Of a DNA stretch of 64,000 bases, positions 61,960-64,000 are shown in pieces (the stretch's first letter is position 1; the number at the start of each line of letters is the position of its first letter). A model generated the notes under the pieces. That model was given only the letters and a program-made list of their open reading frames with translations. It was not told where the DNA came from and ran no database searches. The DNA is from Bradyrhizobium sp. SZCCT0148. GTDB lineage: Bacteria; Pseudomonadota; Alphaproteobacteria; Rhizobiales; Xanthobacteraceae. The translations under genes were made by a program, and so were the position numbers. The DNA lies in NCBI RefSeq assembly GCF_018129985.1, contig NZ_JAFCKT010000004.1, positions 424,984 through 488,983 of the forward strand, in the 5' to 3' direction.

Positions 61960-63654
61960 TCATGCCGCGCGGACGGAGTTCAGGAACTTGCCGACCTCGA
62001 GCTTGAGACGGTTGGAATCGCGCGACAGCATCTGCGCAGCCGACAGCACCTGCGAGGACGCCGCGCCGGTTTCGGAGGCGCCGCGCTGGACGTCGCCAAC
62101 ATTGGACGAGACCTGCTGAGTGCCTTGGGCTGCCTGCTGAACGTTGCGGGCAATCTCCTGGGTCGCCGAGCCCTGCTGCTCCACGGCCGCGGCGATCGCC
62201 GAGGCAATTTCCGACAGACGCGCGATGGTGCCGCTGATTTCGCCGATGGCGCTGACCGAATCCTGCGTCGCCGCCTGAATGCCGCCGACCTGCTGGCCGA
62301 TCTCCCCGGTGGCCTTGGCCGTCTGCTCCGCGAGCGCCTTGACCTCGGAGGCCACGACGGCGAAGCCGCGCCCCGCCTCGCCTGCCCGCGCGGCCTCGAT
62401 CGTGGCATTGAGCGCCAGCAAATTGGTCTGGCCCGCGATCGCATTGATCAGCTCGACGACGTCGCCGATCCGCGATGCCGCCCGCGACAATTCGCTGACG
62501 CGTTCGGTGGTGGCATGCGCCTGGCTGACCGCCTCGCTCGCGATCCGGGTGGAATCCTGCACCTGACGGCCGATCTCGCGCACCGAGGACGACATCTCCT
62601 CGGCGGCCGAGGCGACGGAATGGACATTTGTCGAGGCCTCTTCGGACCCGGAGGCCACTGCTGTCGCCAGCTCCTGCGCCCGACCTGCGGTCGAGGACAG
62701 CGTCGAGGCAGAAGCCTCGAGTTCGGTCGCGGCCGACGACACTGTGTCGACGATCTCGCCGATCGCAGCCTCGAAGCCGTCCGCGAGCGTGCTCATGCTG
62801 GCCTTACGCTGCTCCTCGGCGCGGCGTTGCACCGCCTGCACCTCGTTGCGGCTGAAGCGGATGATGGTTTGCACGGTCTGCAGATTGCGCAGCGCCTCGC
62901 CGATCTCGTCATCGCGCTCGATCACGATGCGGTTGTCAAATTTGTCCTGCACGAGGTTGACAAGGGTGTCGTTGAGCTGCTGCATCGGCCCCTGGATCGC
63001 GCGCATGGTCGCAAGACCCGCGAAGCCGACGACGACGGCGCCGACGACGGCCAGTGCCGACAGCATCAGGCTGGCCGAACCGCCGGAGGCGAGCGCACCA
63101 TAAATGCCGAGTGCGATCATGAAAAATGCCTGGAGCACCATCGTCGTGACGAGGCGTGCCTTCAGCGTACCAGTGAAGATGCTGAAGCGGTCGCGCCACG
63201 AGCGGCGGCGGATGATGCCGGCATCGACGCGATAACCATGCGACTTCTTCTCGCGGATCGCGGCGTAGACCTCCTCGGCGAGCTTGCGCTGGTCGGCCGG
63301 CAGTTTTGTGCGGATCGAGGTGTAGCCTTTGACCTGGCCATTCTCCCGGATCGGCGAGGCCGTCGCCAGCACCCAGTAGAAGTCGCCGTTCTTGCGACGG
63401 TTCTTCACCGCGCCGAGCCACGGCTTGCCCGCCTTCAGCGTATCCCAGAGATTGTCGAACGCTTCCGGCGGCATGTCGGGATGGCGGACGATATTGTGCG
63501 GCTGGCCCATCAGCTCGGCCGACGTGAAGCCGGCCGCGGCGAGGAAGTCCTCGTTGAAGTAGGAGAGCTTGCCCTTGAGATCTGTCCGCGAAACAATCAG
63601 CGTTTCGTCACTGACCGGATATTCGACATCGGTCACCGGCAAATTCTTGCGCAT
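61960..63654 (-). CDS. aer: PAS-containing methyl-accepting chemotaxis protein, Aer-like
   Basis: The 564-residue receptor has an N-terminal PAS domain very like E. coli Aer ([65 protein letters not shown]), keeping the FAD-region residues including the PW tryptophan. A linker with [17 protein letters not shown] follows, then two hydrophobic helices, HAMP and a signalling domain with tip [19 protein letters not shown]. It would sense respiratory state and direct energy or aero-taxis. It is the intact, fused counterpart of the split receptor at 10466-12269. Confidence 0.92.
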   Translation of the reverse strand: MRKNLPVTDVEYPVSDETLIVSRTDLKGKLSYFNEDFLAAAGFTSAELMGQPHNIVRHPDMPPEAFDNLWDTLKAGKPWLGAVKNRRKNGDFYWVLATASPIRENGQVKGYTSIRTKLPADQRKLAEEVYAAIREKKSHGYRVDAGIIRRRSWRDRFSIFTGTLKARLVTTMVLQAFFMIALGIYGALASGGSASLMLSALAVVGAVVVGFAGLATMRAIQGPMQQLNDTLVNLVQDKFDNRIVIERDDEIGEALRNLQTVQTIIRFSRNEVQAVQRRAEEQRKASMSTLADGFEAAIGEIVDTVSSAATELEASASTLSSTAGRAQELATAVASGSEEASTNVHSVASAAEEMSSSVREIGRQVQDSTRIASEAVSQAHATTERVSELSRAASRIGDVVELINAIAGQTNLLALNATIEAARAGEAGRGFAVVASEVKALAEQTAKATGEIGQQVGGIQAATQDSVSAIGEISGTIARLSEIASAIAAAVEQQGSATQEIARNVQQAAQGTQQVSSNVGDVQRGASETGAASSQVLSAAQMLSRDSNRLKLEVGKFLNSVRAA

Positions 63655-63853
63655 GGAACCCCCAAGAAATCAAATAGAGCAAAGGTCAATTTCAATCGGA
63701 AGCCGCCCGCACTGGCACTGCTGTCCAGGGCGCCCCTCTGCGCAAATTCTCGTAAATACGGCTTAACCATCCATGAAGCATCTTGCCCGTAACACCACGG
63801 GACGTTCTTCAAACCGCGACTTCCAAGGGACGTCATGCGACCGGCCAAACGAA

Positions 63854-63880
63854 ACGAGCGGCGCTTTGGGCGCCGCTCGT
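63854..63880 (-). terminator. Intrinsic-terminator-like hairpin after the edge chemoreceptor
   Basis: ACGAGCGGCGC (63854-63864) and GCGCCGCTCGT (63870-63880) form a perfect 11-bp stem with loop TTTGG. On the minus strand it lies 20 bases after the stop codon of the partial MCP and is followed by TTCGTTTGG, a modest T-rich tail. Confidence 0.65.
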
Positions 63881-63899
63881 CGTTCGATCGGATAAAGGA

Positions 63900-64000
63900 T
63901 CAGGCCGCGCGGACGTTGCTCAAGAACTTGCTGACCTCGTTCTTCAGCCGGCCGGAGTCGTTCGACAGCATTTGCGCCGCCGACAGCACCTGCGAGGAGG
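63900..64000 (-). CDS. Methyl-accepting chemotaxis protein, C-terminal end (partial)
   Basis: Only the last 32 codons are present, ending LSNDSGRLKNEVSKFLSNVR-AA and a stop. [11 protein letters not shown] and the -VRAA terminus are nearly identical to those of the two receptors just downstream, so this is a third tandem paralogue on the minus strand, truncated by the window edge. Its sensor domain is not visible. Confidence 0.85.
   Translation of the reverse strand, partial: SSQVLSAAQMLSNDSGRLKNEVSKFLSNVRAA

Noticed and set aside
1..64000. tRNA, rRNA, insertion sequences, prophage or integration sites
   Set aside because: Gaps were read on both strands; I found no cloverleaf-like gene, transposase, integrase or direct-repeat attachment pair.

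Overview
The window looks like chromosomal DNA from a Bradyrhizobium-type alphaproteobacterium (family Nitrobacteraceae). Reasons: GC-rich codon use with G/C third positions throughout, many families of palindromic intergenic repeats, a roughly 0.5-kb dispersed element at 32.9-33.4 kb that I associate with this group, and a gene mix rich in aromatic, fatty-acid and ABC-transport functions plus many chemoreceptors. The taxonomic call is an inference from content. There is no rRNA, tRNA, transposase, phage gene or CRISPR array in the window.

Layout. 0-3.3 kb: the end of a sugar/glycerol-3-phosphate-type ABC transporter operon (two permeases, binding protein) and a GpdQ-like phosphodiesterase, with a 48-bp tandem duplication over a stop codon. 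3.6-10.3 kb: three minus-strand genes forming a transglutaminase / circularly permuted ATP-grasp-alpha-E / transglutaminase-DUF2126 cassette, predicted to make or cut peptide-like amide bonds but of unknown substrate. 10.4-12.3 kb: an Aer-like energy-taxis receptor split over two overlapping genes (PAS protein, then membrane MCP); a (CT)5 tract at the junction would restore one fused frame if it gained one unit. 12.4-15.6 kb (minus): UxaA/GarD-type dehydratase, HpaI/GarL-type aldolase and the MarR regulator HpaR. 15.7-22.1 kb (plus): the homoprotocatechuate meta-cleavage operon hpaH-hpaF-hpaE-hpaD-hpaG followed by a ThDP enzyme; a perfect palindrome between hpaR and hpaH is the likely operator.

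22.2-29.8 kb: AlkB next to a second 2OG-Fe(II) oxygenase, an amidase overlapping a DUF2848 gene, then a plus-strand set (DUF35 Zn-ribbon protein, Cys-less thiolase-like protein, SDR, Tat-exported SMP-30-like protein). 29.9-35.3 kb: PEP carboxylase, the large repeat, a rhomboid protease with extra membrane helices, and YccF. 35.4-54.9 kb: an acyl-CoA catabolic island with four crotonases, two acyl-CoA ligases, two acyl-CoA dehydrogenases, SDRs, and an APH-type kinase with its small partner. The kinase, small partner and ACAD10/11-type dehydrogenase together resemble the levulinate (Lva) 4-hydroxyacyl-CoA phosphorylation route. A GNAT-GFA fusion, a YghU-type GST, a nitronate monooxygenase-like protein and a second atypical thiolase follow. 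55.1-59.5 kb: an RND pump with its adaptor. 59.6-64 kb: three chemoreceptors in a row on the minus strand, the last cut by the window edge.

Most intergenic gaps hold inverted repeats belonging to a handful of sequence families. Several lie between convergent gene ends, but some sit inside operons, including between hpaE and hpaD.
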